From the NCBI GenBank assembly GCA_019914945.1, contig CM034103.1, forward strand, positions 6,944,001-7,008,000: 64,000 nucleotides of DNA. Reading direction: 5' to 3'. The notes below the pieces were generated by a model. That model was not told the origin of the DNA. It did not search any database and saw only the letters and a list, made by a program, of their open reading frames with translations. This document shows positions 1 through 8,565 of this stretch, piece by piece. The position numbers and the translations under genes are program-made. The DNA is from Typha latifolia (Eukaryota > Streptophyta > Magnoliopsida > Poales > Typhaceae). Each line of letters begins with the position of its first letter. Positions within the stretch are counted from its first letter, which is position 1.

Positions 1-64
1 TGCTCGAGACGATGTCGGTGAAATCCGAATCGTATCAATCCACCACGCTTCCGCAACCTTGTCC

Positions 65-826
65 TCAAGGTTTGAAATTTGGGAAGCGATCTTTGAACTC
101 TGACTCAAGCTCCTCCATGGTATGATCTTCTGCATTGGTTCCCCACATATTTGAAGATATAGGAAATGTTGGTGCTGAGAAAGAGGCAAGCTCACTTGTG
201 TCAGGTTGGCGCGAAAGGGCATCAGCCGCTCGATTCTCGATCAGCAAGTTCCAAGTCAAGCTCGGTCCGATCCATCGCCGCGAGTCTTTCGTAGGCACAC
301 AAGATAGGGGTAGTGCGATCATAACCGCCTCAAAGGGGTTCATCCTTAGTCGAGCTTGGATACTCGTACTCCAACTAGTCCAAGGTGAAATTCGGGTCCA
401 TCTACATTGAGTCCACTTGGTCTCGGGTGGTCGAACCAATTGACTCAATGTCAGTTCAGCAATAGAAATCTGGTGCATCTGATTACGCTCGGGAGGTCGA
501 GTTTGATGCAGTTGGTGGATCCAGATTAGGTTCTCCCAGTGACTCAAGTTAGGTTCAGCTAGCCAAACTGATTGTTGGTTGTGCTCATAATCATTCTGCC
601 CACTCCATGGATTAGGATCTGAGTCAAATGTATCCTGGTATAAGCAAACTCGTCTTAAGTCAAGTAGAGGGTTTCTGATCATGTCCCTTATTTGACTTAA
701 CTGAGTCCCGAAGTCCAGAGATGACTCCCACTTGACTTGACCCCTTTGGCTCTTAGGTCCAACCCAACTAATGTCTAGCAATTCCACCTGGTCAAGCCCA
801 ACAATGTAGCCTTCTTGAAATTCCAA
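65..826 (-). pseudogene. Scrambled pol tail: integrase scrap, RNase H tail, chromodomain tail
   Basis: A 253-codon open frame. The last 40-50 residues match GA pol ends: an RNase H C-terminal motif (NRAADALSRQ), a linker (ELASFSAPTFP), then ELESEFKDRFPNFKP, the end of the chromodomain. Just upstream, at about 265-350, the DNA matches integrase around the MTPFEAVYGRTPP motif, but in a different frame. Integrase therefore precedes RNase H, the reverse of the normal pol order. The N-terminal 150 residues (about 360-826) match nothing I recognise, and the DNA there is rich in short GACTCAA/AAGTCAA motifs. The reading frame is probably not a working protein. Confidence 0.6.
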
Positions 827-959
827 CCACTTAGAGTCTTCTTAAAAATTTGAAATCCCTAATCTTTCTCTCTTAGTTCCATCTCCATTAGCCATTGCCA
901 TAGGAGTTGCCTTAGCACGTGGCAGCCTTGGCCGAGTAGTGACCACCTCCGATGGTTGC

Positions 960-2216
960 TTAAGTAGGGTTCCCGACGGTGTGGCGTAGTCGGCAGCGAT
1001 GGAAGGCCGAAGTTGGCCCAAAAATAAAATCTTCAGGTCCTTCTCTGTCCCGTTGCAGCCATGGCAAGGAGCCTTTGGTCATCCGGAATACTACAATAGT
1101 TGCTGGTGAGGCCCCTCTTGGGGTGGCGACGGTTGACGGCTGTGGAAGGCTGAGGTTGACAAAAATAAAATCTTCATCTCCTTCTTCATTTTGTCGTAGC
1201 CATGGCAGGGAGCTTTCGATCGTTTGGGTGAGAAAATCATTAGCCCACAAGGTCTTTACGAGGCTGTCAGAGGCTGGTGCTGCCGTGATTGGAAGATTGC
1301 GGCCTTCTCCTTCGAGTTGTAGCTTGGCGGGGAGCTCCAACGTCATCGCCGGTGATGGCACTATCGCAGTCGACTGTCGATTGACCGAGGAGAATGGTGG
1401 AAGGTCACTAGAGGCCATACATGATTTCTTCATAGTTGTTGACTCGCTATGGTTGCAAATGAAGGTGGTGTAAGGCGGCCCAAGTGCTGGAACTTGCGGT
1501 TCTGGATCATCTCCCTCACCACTGATGAGGATTCCTGTTGAGGAATATCCAGCGGCCACGTGTGGTCTTCCTCCATTCAACAGTGGTTCGCACGGTTGTC
1601 GACTTGTCGAAGAACTCCGTTCTGACATCAAAAGAACATTTCCAACCGCCGAGCTTGCCAAAGGAAACTGCTGCCTTGAAGCTAGACTCTTCGCCATTTC
1701 TGCAGGGATCAGGAATGGTGCAGCCTGCCCTTCACAGTTTGTCGATGAGGTCTCTGGTGCATGGGAAGATGTGGAGGTTCCGAGGGCTGCTATAATGGTT
1801 GAGGATCCCATTGTAGCCGACAGCCGTTTGTTGCAGCTAACCATGGGTCGAGGTGTAGAAGCTCGATCTTGCCTGATAGTCGAACTCTCCCCAACTTTTG
1901 TGATGAACGAGGAGGCCGTGGAGGATGTTGGGTATGTTGCAGAGGGTTCCCCATGCTGCCTTGTGATTGCCCTACTTGTTGAAGAAGGTTTCGGCCACGC
2001 CCGTATTTCCCACAGCATCTCCATCATCATTTGATTATTGATGGCCAACTGTCTGGAAATAGACCCCAACACGGCTTGAACACTAGGTTCTTCCGTATTC
2101 CGATTAGATCGGGCGGTTCCACGGGTGGAAGTCCCCACAACCGTTTCTCCCTCCTCTATTGGGATAATCTCTTCTTCATCATCTCGCCGTGCAGCCATGG
2201 ATCTGGTTGTCGTCAT
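960..2216 (-). CDS. ORF of 418 aa: gag N-terminus fused to unknown sequence
   Basis: ATG at 2216 is the same start as in the GA copy at 25322. The first 68 or so residues (MTTTRSMAARRDDEEE through the NNQMMMEM region) are GA gag. After about position 2009 the protein is unrelated to gag and remains open to a stop at 960. Near the C-terminus an approximately 47-residue unit occurs twice: LPWLRQNEEGDEDFIF from about residue 337 and LPWLQRDREGPEDFIF from about residue 384. The DNA period is 141 bp. No domain is recognised, and the composition is rich in S, P and T. Opposite-strand frames are also long, so part of the openness may reflect base composition. It could be captured host sequence or non-coding filler like that of LARD elements. 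Expression is unknown. Confidence 0.45.
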   Translation of the reverse strand: MTTTRSMAARRDDEEEIIPIEEGETVVGTSTRGTARSNRNTEEPSVQAVLGSISRQLAINNQMMMEMLWEIRAWPKPSSTSRAITRQHGEPSATYPTSSTASSFITKVGESSTIRQDRASTPRPMVSCNKRLSATMGSSTIIAALGTSTSSHAPETSSTNCEGQAAPFLIPAEMAKSLASRQQFPLASSAVGNVLLMSERSSSTSRQPCEPLLNGGRPHVAAGYSSTGILISGEGDDPEPQVPALGPPYTTFICNHSESTTMKKSCMASSDLPPFSSVNRQSTAIVPSPAMTLELPAKLQLEGEGRNLPITAAPASDSLVKTLWANDFLTQTIESSLPWLRQNEEGDEDFIFVNLSLPQPSTVATPRGASPATIVVFRMTKGSLPWLQRDREGPEDFIFGPTSAFHRCRLRHTVGNPT

Positions 2217-2241
2217 TGGAAGCGCTTGTCGGAGGAACGGT

Positions 2242-2296
2242 GGCTCTGATACCAGCTTGATACGATCTTCTCTTTGGGGCTAAGGCTCTGATACCA
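2242..2296 (-). promoter_or_regulatory. Two tandem tRNA-Met primer-binding sites
   Basis: On the minus strand TGGTATCAGAGCC occurs twice, at 2254-2242 and 2296-2284. Each is preceded by GATCGTATCAAGC. The inner copy follows the LTR end (ATCGTATCA, 2258) and is the expected initiator tRNA-Met primer site. The outer copy lies inside the LTR terminus. The same doubled layout is present in the GA element at 25241-25296. Confidence 0.75.
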
Positions 2297-2890
2297 GCTT
2301 GATACGATCTCTCCTTTAGGGCTAAAGATCGATCTTTTCTAATTCTCAGATCTAGACTAGATCTTGCACGGAACCTTGAAATAAGATCCTGAAATATTCC
2401 GCCGTCGGATCAACGTGAAATTTCGATATGTTTTAGACCCGGAAAAGAGCTTTCCAAAAAATCAAGTTTCAGGCGAATCGGAGTTGGGGATCTCGAGATA
2501 TCGTTCGTTTAGTGAACGAATGTCAGGATGTTCTATTTTGGATCCGTGGATGGAGGCACGAGATCCTAGGTAATGGTGGATGGTGGAGGACCGGCGTTAA
2601 TGTGGTGGCACCGGTGAAAAGTGATGGTGGAAAGGTTGTGGTTGATGGAAGGATTAGGGCAAGTGTTGGATAGATTGGACGAAGGGGGAGAAGAGGGCCA
2701 CCCCTAAGGGACTAGGGTGATTAGCCGGACGAGGGAGGTTAGAAGCGGCGTCGCCGGGGATTGAGAGAACGGGAGCGAAGAAGACGAAGGAGGCAAGGCA
2801 AAACTCAATCTCAATAATCAATGATAATTTTGGTTGCCTTACACATCCTTTTATAGGCTAACCAACAACTCACATTAACCCTAAAACACA
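2258..2890 (-). repeat. 5' LTR of element A, truncated
   Basis: This matches the U5 and R parts of the GA LTR at 24338-25280 in reverse orientation, including the TATAAAAGG box (complement at 2848-2856). The copy stops at about 2890, just upstream of the TATA box, so the palindrome-rich U3 is absent. Its variants resemble the truncated LTR at 23782 more than the full one at 24338. Confidence 0.85.
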
Positions 2891-3152
2891 TCCTTTTGTG
2901 AAAAAGAAGAATACTGTGAGTTTGAGTACAGGCGGTAGCAACAACAATGTCAAACAGAAAAATAAGAATTCTAAGAATAAAGTTCAATGTTTTGAATGTT
3001 CTAGTTTTGGACACATCACACAAGAATGCCCTAATCGTCTTAAGAGAAAGGGTAAAGCTATGAAAGTTACTATGGTGTTGGATACATTGAAAATTCAAAA
3101 AATAACAAAACTGTCTTCGTTTCTGGAGGTATACAAAAGGAAGAATACCTAA
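2891..3152 (+). pseudogene. Copia gag, C-terminal part with zinc knuckle
   Basis: The frame 2898-3152 encodes a lysine-rich stretch and a CCHC knuckle (CFECSSFGHITQEC). It is about 90% identical by eye to the gag of the second CB copy near 16640-16800. After KAMKVT the sequence jumps to what is at 17268 in the other copy. About 450 bp, including the coiled-coil segment, has been deleted. The frame then drifts and stops at 3152, short of the protease frame. Confidence 0.8.
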
Positions 3153-3184
3153 AGTCATCAACCGCATTTACAAAGCAATCCTGG

Positions 3185-3808
3185 ATGAATGCTTCTAAAC
3201 TGAAGTTGAATCTACAAACTGGTGAATCTTCAACGGCACCAAAGGTAAAGTTTAGTCACACTCCTCGACAAAAGGTGAGTAGAAAAGGTTTTGTTCCAAC
3301 ATGCTTTCATTGCGGCATTCTAGGGCATATTCGACCCCATTGCAAATTTTTGCAAAAATCCAGAAGTGCTTTCATTTATGGGATAAAAACAAAGGCCATA
3401 TGGGTCAAGAAAAGTGACTTGAAATGTTATGTTGTACATACTGCCTTGAAAGCTTTAAATTCTGACTTGTGGTATTTAGACAATGGCTGTTCAAGACATA
3501 TGTCAGGCAACAAATCCTTATTTTCTAATCTCGAAGAACATGAAGGGGGAGTTGTGACATTTGGAGATGGTATCTTATCCAAGGTAGTAGGTAAAGGAAA
3601 TGTAAGTACTCCAGGTGTTCCTATTCTTGAAAATGTTTTTTATGTTAAGGGCTTGAAAGCAAATCTACTAAGCATCAGTCAATTTTGTGATGAAGATTAT
3701 TATGAGGTAAAATTCTCCAAAAATGATTGTACTATTCTAGATCATGATGGTAATGTTATATGTTTTGGATCTAGAACATCTGATAATTTCTATGTTGTTA
3801 GAACTTGA
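3185..3808 (+). pseudogene. Copia second zinc knuckle and aspartic protease
   Basis: In 207 residues there is a second CCHC knuckle (CFHCGILGHIRPHC, about residues 43-56) and the copia protease core, WYLDNGCSRHMSG. The usual catalytic triad is DSG; here it reads DNG. ENVFYVKGLKANLLSISQ is the conserved post-protease block (canonical L..NL.S..QL). The frame stops at 3806-3808 before the integrase zinc domain. The sequence then passes at once to the RNase H linker at 3840. Confidence 0.85.
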
Positions 3809-3841
3809 CATAATCTGAAATGTAACACTACAAACCATGCT

Positions 3842-4345
3842 AGAACTCCTATGAGTACAACTACCAAACTAGGAAAAGACACTTCAGGAAAAAGTGTTGA
3901 TCAAACACTGTATAGGAGCATGATTGGTAGTCTTTTGTACTTAACTGCTAATAGACCTGACATTGCATTTAGTGTCGGTGTGTGTGCTAGGTTTCAGTCT
4001 GAACCTAAGGAGACACATTTGTTTGCTGTGAAACGTATCATAAAATATGTCGGTGGCATAGTTGACTTAGGTATCTGGTTTACGTATGACTCGGGAGCTA
4101 TCATATCTGGATACACGGATTTTGATTGGGCAGGTTTATGTGATGATAGAAAAAGTACCTTAGGTGGATGTTTTTATATTGGAAACAATCTGGTTGCTTG
4201 GCACAGTAAGAGACAAAACTCGATATTTTTATCTACTGCGGAGGCCGAGTACATTGCAGCGGGAAGTTGTTGTTCTCAGTTACTATGGATGAAACAGATG
4301 GACAAAGATTATGGCATTGAACAAGATACTATGGTGCTTTTTTGA
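3842..4345 (+). pseudogene. Copia RNase H domain
   Basis: This reads ARTPMSTTTKLGKD, then SMIGSLLYLTANRPDIAFSV, the conserved copia RNase H entry, then GYTDFDWAGLCDDRKST and STAEAEYIAAGSCCSQLLWM. The catalytic-type acidic residues (TDFDWAG, EAEY) are present. Integrase and the RT core that should precede it are absent. The frame ends at 4343-4345, shortly after a dG-rich boundary, and is followed directly by the palindrome array at 4346. Confidence 0.85.
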
Positions 4346-4420
4346 GTTCGAACGCGATGACTGGCGCGTTCGAACGCGCAGACTGGTGCATTCGAACGCA
4401 CTCGAGGATTCTTTAAATAA
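4346..4420 (+). promoter_or_regulatory. Internal palindrome array with TATA-like box, upstream of extra ORF
   Basis: Three TTCGAACGC palindromes, one of them the exact CGCGTTCGAACGCG, fall at about 4347, 4368 and 4391. They are followed by CTTTAAATAA at 4411. The same palindrome precedes the TATA box in CB, GA and GE LTRs. This is the only array outside an LTR, and it lies about 460 bp upstream of the extra ORF start. It may drive a separate transcript; that is inference. Confidence 0.5.
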
Positions 4421-4876
4421 TGCGTCCAAACCCAAGGGTTTTCATCTTCCATCTTCTAAACCCTAGAAACCCTTCATTTTCTCCCTTTCAAATATTCAAG
4501 ATCTTGCTATTTTTCATCAAATTTCTCATTACAAACCCTTTTAAAGGGTCATTCTCTTCTGGATCTAGCATCTTTCGGCCGAATTTCTTAGTTTTTCTTC
4601 ACTTTTGCGAGGTATGATCATCTATCAATTTTCCTATTTTTTATTCAATTAAGTCTCTTGATCTTGATTGATTTCGTGTGTTTTCGAGTTTTGATCACGT
4701 TAAAGTTACTATCTTGATGTTTCTTGTGTGATTAAACGTGATATCTTAGCGTTTTCAAGTGGATGATGGATTTCATTTAGGGCCTTCATGATTTCTTGGA
4801 ATTTTTTATTTCTTGCTATCTTTTTGTTTGCTTTGGGCATATATTGAATCTTGCATCTTGTTTCTTTCTCAAGAAT
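4421..4876 (+). other. Leader between pol and extra ORF
   Basis: This is a T-rich stretch starting with ACCCAAGGGTTTTCATC and CCCTAGAAACCC, which looks like a plant 5' untranslated leader. It carries a GAGGTATGATC splice-donor-like site at about 4609 and several pyrimidine tracts. The part from 4709 onward recurs in the second CB element (19392 onward). No ORF of note is present. Confidence 0.4.
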
Positions 4877-4976
4877 GCCTAGAAAAGCTACAGTTTCCAA
4901 GAAACCTAGGCTGCCTTCCTCACCTACTTCGGCTCCAAAGTTTTCTACTTCAACGGCTGACGGGCGATACAAACAT

Positions 4977-6011
4977 TGTTAGGTTTTTATTTGTTGGCAA
5001 TTGTGTACAAAATATTCTAAGTATATTTTTTCATGTATATGAGCTTTACACAAGTCTAGAATATCTCTGGTATGAAGAATTACAAAATTATTGGAGAAAA
5101 GCCGTCGAGTTCACACCGCGTTCACAAACGCGTTCGAACGCGGATACTGCGTTCACACAGACAGAGAGCTGCGTTCGAACGCAGGTACTGCGTTCACACA
5201 GACCGAGAGCTGCGTTCACAAACGCATTCGAACGCAACCTGAAGAATTCAAGTTGTCGCGCTCGAACGCACTCGAGCCCGTTCGAACGCACCAACAAAGT
5301 TTAAGAATATTGTACTTTCGTGAGTACGGATAAGATTAGGATTTGGCTCTATCTTGTACTTTCATGAGTGCGGATAAGATTTGGATTTGGCTCTATCTTG
5401 TAATTTCGTGAATACGGATAAGATTAGGATTTGGCTCTATCTTGTACTTTCGTGAGTACGGATAAGATTTGGATTTGGCTCTATCTTGTACTTTAATGAG
5501 TACGGATAAGACTTGGATTTGGCTCTATCTTGGAGATCATATATAAGGATTATGATGCCCTATCTCTAGGGTGGTTGAAGAAGCATTATTGAAGGAGACT
5601 TCTTGAGGCTACATCGGTTCTTCAACGAACAAGGTTCCACTCATCTACAAAAGTTAATCTTTCGTCTTAAGGGCTATCTAGATGAAAGATCAATCTCGAG
5701 GGTTACTGAGATTGGACTTCAATCACGAGAAGCGGTGAATCGTGGGTTCTAGCGAGCAAGACTGAGAGGAACAAAGTCGTTTGGATCAACGGGTTGTTTT
5801 GTGAGTCAGTCTTGTAACTGCTACTATTCTAGTGATTGGTTTTGATCCGAGTTTGGATCCGTGGTTTTTTTCCGTTTGGGTTTTTCCACGTTAAAATCTT
5901 GGCATTCATCTCTGATTTCGTTCTTAATATTTCTACGGACTTTTACTTAATAAAACGAGTGATATCATTGCCTAGTATTTAGATACATACTTGTGTCTAG
6001 GGGTTTTTTCA
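4977..6011 (+). mobile_element. Solo CB LTR inside the extra ORF
   Basis: It begins TGTTAGGTTTTTATTTG and ends GGGGTTTTTTCA. It is flanked by a perfect 5-bp duplication, AACAT, at 4972-4976 and 6012-6016. The uninterrupted sequence is visible in the second CB copy at about 19650. It contains the palindrome array at 5105-5290, five 44-bp repeats at 5310-5533, and a TATATAAGG box at about 5551. No internal region is present, so it is a recombination product of a full element. Confidence 0.95.
5310..5533 (+). repeat. 44-bp tandem repeat, five units
   Basis: Units start at 5310, 5354, 5398, 5442 and 5486 with an exact 44-bp period. Each contains TTGTACTTTCGTGAGTACGG and ends GGCTCTATC. The array sits between the palindrome array and the TATA box of the LTR. 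The 7307 LTR has one unit and the 58109 LTR has four. Confidence 0.95.
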
Positions 6012-6907
6012 AACATAATTTTGGGACCCGTCCTGTTATCTGTGAACGACCCGTGGTCATTTCTGATTTTTCTACCTTGGGGATAGAATAGATATTTACT
6101 GAGCGAGGATGGTTATCGGTGTGTCGGATGAGCGAAACTGCTTATGTGGAAGTTGTTTGGGAATTTTTTAGTAATGCCACGGTTTTAGAATGCTGTATTC
6201 GTTCTACTATTCGTGGGGTGTTTGTGTACTTGGACTCAGATGTCATTCGCGCTGAACTTCGTCTTCCTGATGGTGAGTTCCAGTACCCCACGTCTGCTCC
6301 ACTTCCTGATGTCAATGACTATGCTGGCACTGTACTGATCAAAGGGGAATGTTGGAAGGGGAACATGATGCCGCATGCGAAGCTGACACCAGTGGCTCGC
6401 ATGCTTCACCTGTTTTGTCTGTACAATGTCACCCCTAAGACTCGACATTCAAGCATTAGTCTAGATCGTGCATTTCTTCTTCATTCAATGTTATCTGGCG
6501 TCTCGGTTGATTTGGTTGGGGTGATCTATGATTCAATACTCACAGCTGCACAGAAGAAGCACCTCGTGAGGGGTTACCATTTGGCATCTTTATTACAAAT
6601 TTGTGCACTTAGAGTGGGGTGCGTGTGGATGCTTCGGAACCTTCTCTTACTTCGCACAAACCGTTGGATCGGATTACTCTTAAGTGGAGTCAAGCTCACG
6701 ACCAGTCGTCTCCTCTCAAGCCGTCCGTCCTCTTCCGCCGCTGGTCACTCCTCGCACCTCGACAATTCTGATGATAGCTCTGACGGTGACACATCTCACT
6801 CTGAGGGGGAGTTACCACAGTACTCTGACCGTTTCGATCAGCTTAGTACTCAAGTGCATGGTCTCCATTTGGCAGTGAATGATTTACGAGCTGAGCAAGC
6901 TCGTTAG

Positions 6908-7306
6908 GGGACTGTCCTTGATTCTGTGTTGACGATTCTTCAGCATCAGTTTCCTTCGAGTTCCTAGTCATTGGCATTTGTGGCAAAAAGGCGGAGAGTG
7001 TAGGGGGAGCATGGCAATAGGGGGAGTTTATTAGAGTTTTTCTGTCTTTCTAATCTTGCTTATAACTTTGCTTGGAGAAATTGTGAACTTTGTCTGTTTA
7101 AGTACTTTTGAACTTTTGCTCCATTGATAACTTGTGTTTGGATTGTTTATTCATTTCAAGTTATTTTCACTTGATCTTGGATTGGTATATGTTTATTTGC
7201 AGGGATTGATGTGCAAAATATTCTAGTCTTGTTGATTGCTCAATTTGAAGTCTGTGTAATATCTTGTAACCTAGGTGTTTTGTCACAAATTGCCAAAGGG
7301 GGAGAT
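6908..7306 (+). promoter_or_regulatory. Sirevirus-type multiple polypurine tracts and 3' end
   Basis: After the extra ORF come TAGGGGGAG (about 7001), AGGGGGAG (about 7019) and AAAGGGGGAGATT (7295-7307, abutting the LTR). Between them are T-rich non-coding bases. Repeated purine tracts upstream of the 3' LTR are a recognised Sirevirus trait. The last tract would prime plus-strand DNA synthesis. Confidence 0.75.
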
Positions 7307-8281
7307 TGATAGGTTTTTATTTGTTGGTACTTGTGTACAAAATATTCTAAGTGTATTTTTTTCATGTATATGAGTTGTACACAAGTCTAGAATATCTCTT
7401 ATCTGAAGAATTGCAAGATTATTAGAGAAAAGCTATCGAGTTCACACCGCGTTCACAAACGCGTTCGAACGCGGGTACTGCGTTCACACAGACAGAGAGC
7501 CGCGTTCACAAACGTGTTCGAACGCGGGTACTGCGTTCACACAGACAGAGAGACGCATTGATAAACGCGTTCGAACGCGGTACTGCGTTCACATAGACCG
7601 AGAGCTGTGTTCACAAACGCGTTCGAACGCAACCTGAAGAATTCAAGTTGTCGCGTTCGAACGCACTCGGGCCCGTTCGAACGCACCTGAGTTCAAGTCA
7701 TGCCGTTTGAACGCACCCGGGCCGCGTTCGAACGCACCAACGAAGTTTGATAAAATTGGACTTTCGTGTGTATGAATAAGACTTGGATTTGGCTCTATCT
7801 TGGAGATCATATATAAGGATTGTGATGCCCTATCTTGAGGGTGGTTGAAGAAGCATTATTGAAGGAGACTTCTTGAGGCTACATCGGATCTTCAACTATC
7901 AAGGTTCCACTCATCTACAAAACTTAATCTTTCGTCTTAAGGGTTATCTAGACGAAAGATCAATCTCGAGGGCTACTGAGATTGGACTTCAATCACAAGA
8001 AGCAGTGAATCGTAGGTTCTAGCGATCAAGACTGAGAGGAACAAAGTCGTTTGGATCGACGGGTTATTTTGTGAGTTAGTCTTGTAACTGCTACTATCAT
8101 AGTGATTGGTTTTGATCCCAGTTTGGATCTGTGGTTTTTTCCCATTTGGGTTTTTCCACGTTAAAATCTTGGCGTTCATCTCTGCTTTTGTTCTTATTAT
8201 TTCTACGGACTTTTACTTAAGCGAACGAGTGATATCATTGCCTAGTATTTAGATATATACTTGTGTCTAGGGATTTTTTCA
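7307..8281 (+). repeat. 3' LTR of element B
   Basis: It starts TGATAGGTTTTTATTTG right after the purine tract and ends GGGATTTTTTCA. It has at least five exact GCGTTCGAACGC palindromes at 7455-7735, arranged in an approximately 50-bp tandem unit with GCGTTCACACAGAC. One copy of the 44-bp unit follows, then TATATAAG at 7810. No matching flank is seen on the left because the 5' part of the element is lost. Confidence 0.9.
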
Positions 8282-8325
8282 GTAACTTACCCTACTTCAT
8301 GGAGCAATGTGTGCACACCCCAGCC

Positions 8326-8538
8326 GAACAACGGTGGGTCACGAAACTCCTTGGGTATGACTATGAATTAGTCTAAAAAAAGGGGATCAAGAATCGGGCG
8401 GCCAATGCCCTTTCGTCCCAACCGAACACAAGTGAGCTTGTCTCTTTTTCAGATATGTGGGGAACCAATGCAGAAGATCATACCATGGAGGAACTTGAGT
8501 CAGAGTTCAAAGATCGCTTCCCAAATTTCAAACCTTGA
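8326..8538 (+). pseudogene. RNase H tail fused to chromodomain tail (integrase absent)
   Basis: From GAA at 8326 it reads EQRWVTKLLGYDYELV, then a TAA stop, then KKGIKNRAANALSS, the C-terminal end of Ty3 RNase H. It then passes to SDMWGTNAED and EELESEFKDRFPNFKP, ending TGA at 8538. The whole integrase has been removed between NAED and the chromodomain end. The junction MWGTNAED-HTMEELESE is the same as in element A, so the deletion predates the spread of both copies. Confidence 0.75.
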
Positions 8539-8565
8539 GGACAAGGTTGCGGAAGCGTGGTGGAT

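Larger units (their letters stand above)
1..2890 (-). mobile_element. GA-family Ty3 deletion derivative (element A)
   Basis: Read on the minus strand, this is a compact LTR element. Positions 37-1 are the first bases of its 3' LTR (TGATACGATTCGG), preceded by the purine-rich end seen in other GA copies (GAGGACAAGGTTGCGGAAGC). The 5' LTR lies at 2258-2890 and has lost its U3. Only about 2.2 kb lies between the LTRs, against about 5 kb or more for a full Ty3 element. The interior has the gag N-terminus, a 418-aa ORF of unknown origin, and short tails of integrase, RNase H and chromodomain. Protease, RT and most of integrase are gone, so it cannot be autonomous. 827-959 holds no ORF that I can place. 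The right edge joins a copia gag at about 2890 without a target duplication. Confidence 0.85.
4877..6907 (+). pseudogene. Copia extra ORF, interrupted by a solo LTR
   Basis: The frame opens at ATG 4877 (MPRKATVSKKPRLPSSPTS), runs to 4976, is interrupted by a 1,035-bp LTR, and resumes at 6017. The body has TERGWLSV, EFFSNATVLE, DVIRAELRLPDGEFQYP and a C-terminal DRFDQLSTQVHGLHLAVNDL helix, possibly a coiled coil. The pattern resembles the 'putative plant transposon protein' domain (Pfam Transposase_32 type) often found near plant retroelements; this is from memory and unverified. Lesions are the LTR, a CAG-to-TAG change at about 6089, a 1-bp loss near 6595 shared with the other copy, and a 4-bp duplication near 6725. 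The role is unknown. Confidence 0.65.
2891..8281 (+). mobile_element. Sirevirus-like Ty1/copia element (element B)
   Basis: The order is gag 3' part, protease, RNase H, extra ORF, polypurine tracts and 3' LTR. The 5' LTR and gag start are missing, and integrase plus most of RT have been deleted between 3808 and 3842. Features known from Sireviruses are an additional ORF after pol and several purine tracts (TAGGGGGAG at about 7001 and 7019, AAAGGGGGAGATT at 7295). A solo LTR of the same family sits inside the extra ORF (4977-6011). The element is dead but keeps a complete 3' end. Confidence 0.85.

Noticed and set aside
979..2034. Long plus-strand ORFs at 979-1473 and 1525-2034
   Set aside because: They lie opposite the 418-aa minus-strand frame, which has the gag start codon and family match. 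No ribosomal or domain evidence supports the plus frames.
5088..5333. Short ORFs in the palindrome arrays (5088-5333, 8582-8931, 20521-20748, 58739-58992)
   Set aside because: They encode repetitive FERG/AFTNAFER-type peptides created by the 12-bp palindrome repeat in several frames; they lie in LTR promoters.
7440..7740. CRISPR-like array of repeated palindromes
   Set aside because: Spacers are not unique, the spacing is irregular, there are no cas genes, and the context is a plant LTR.
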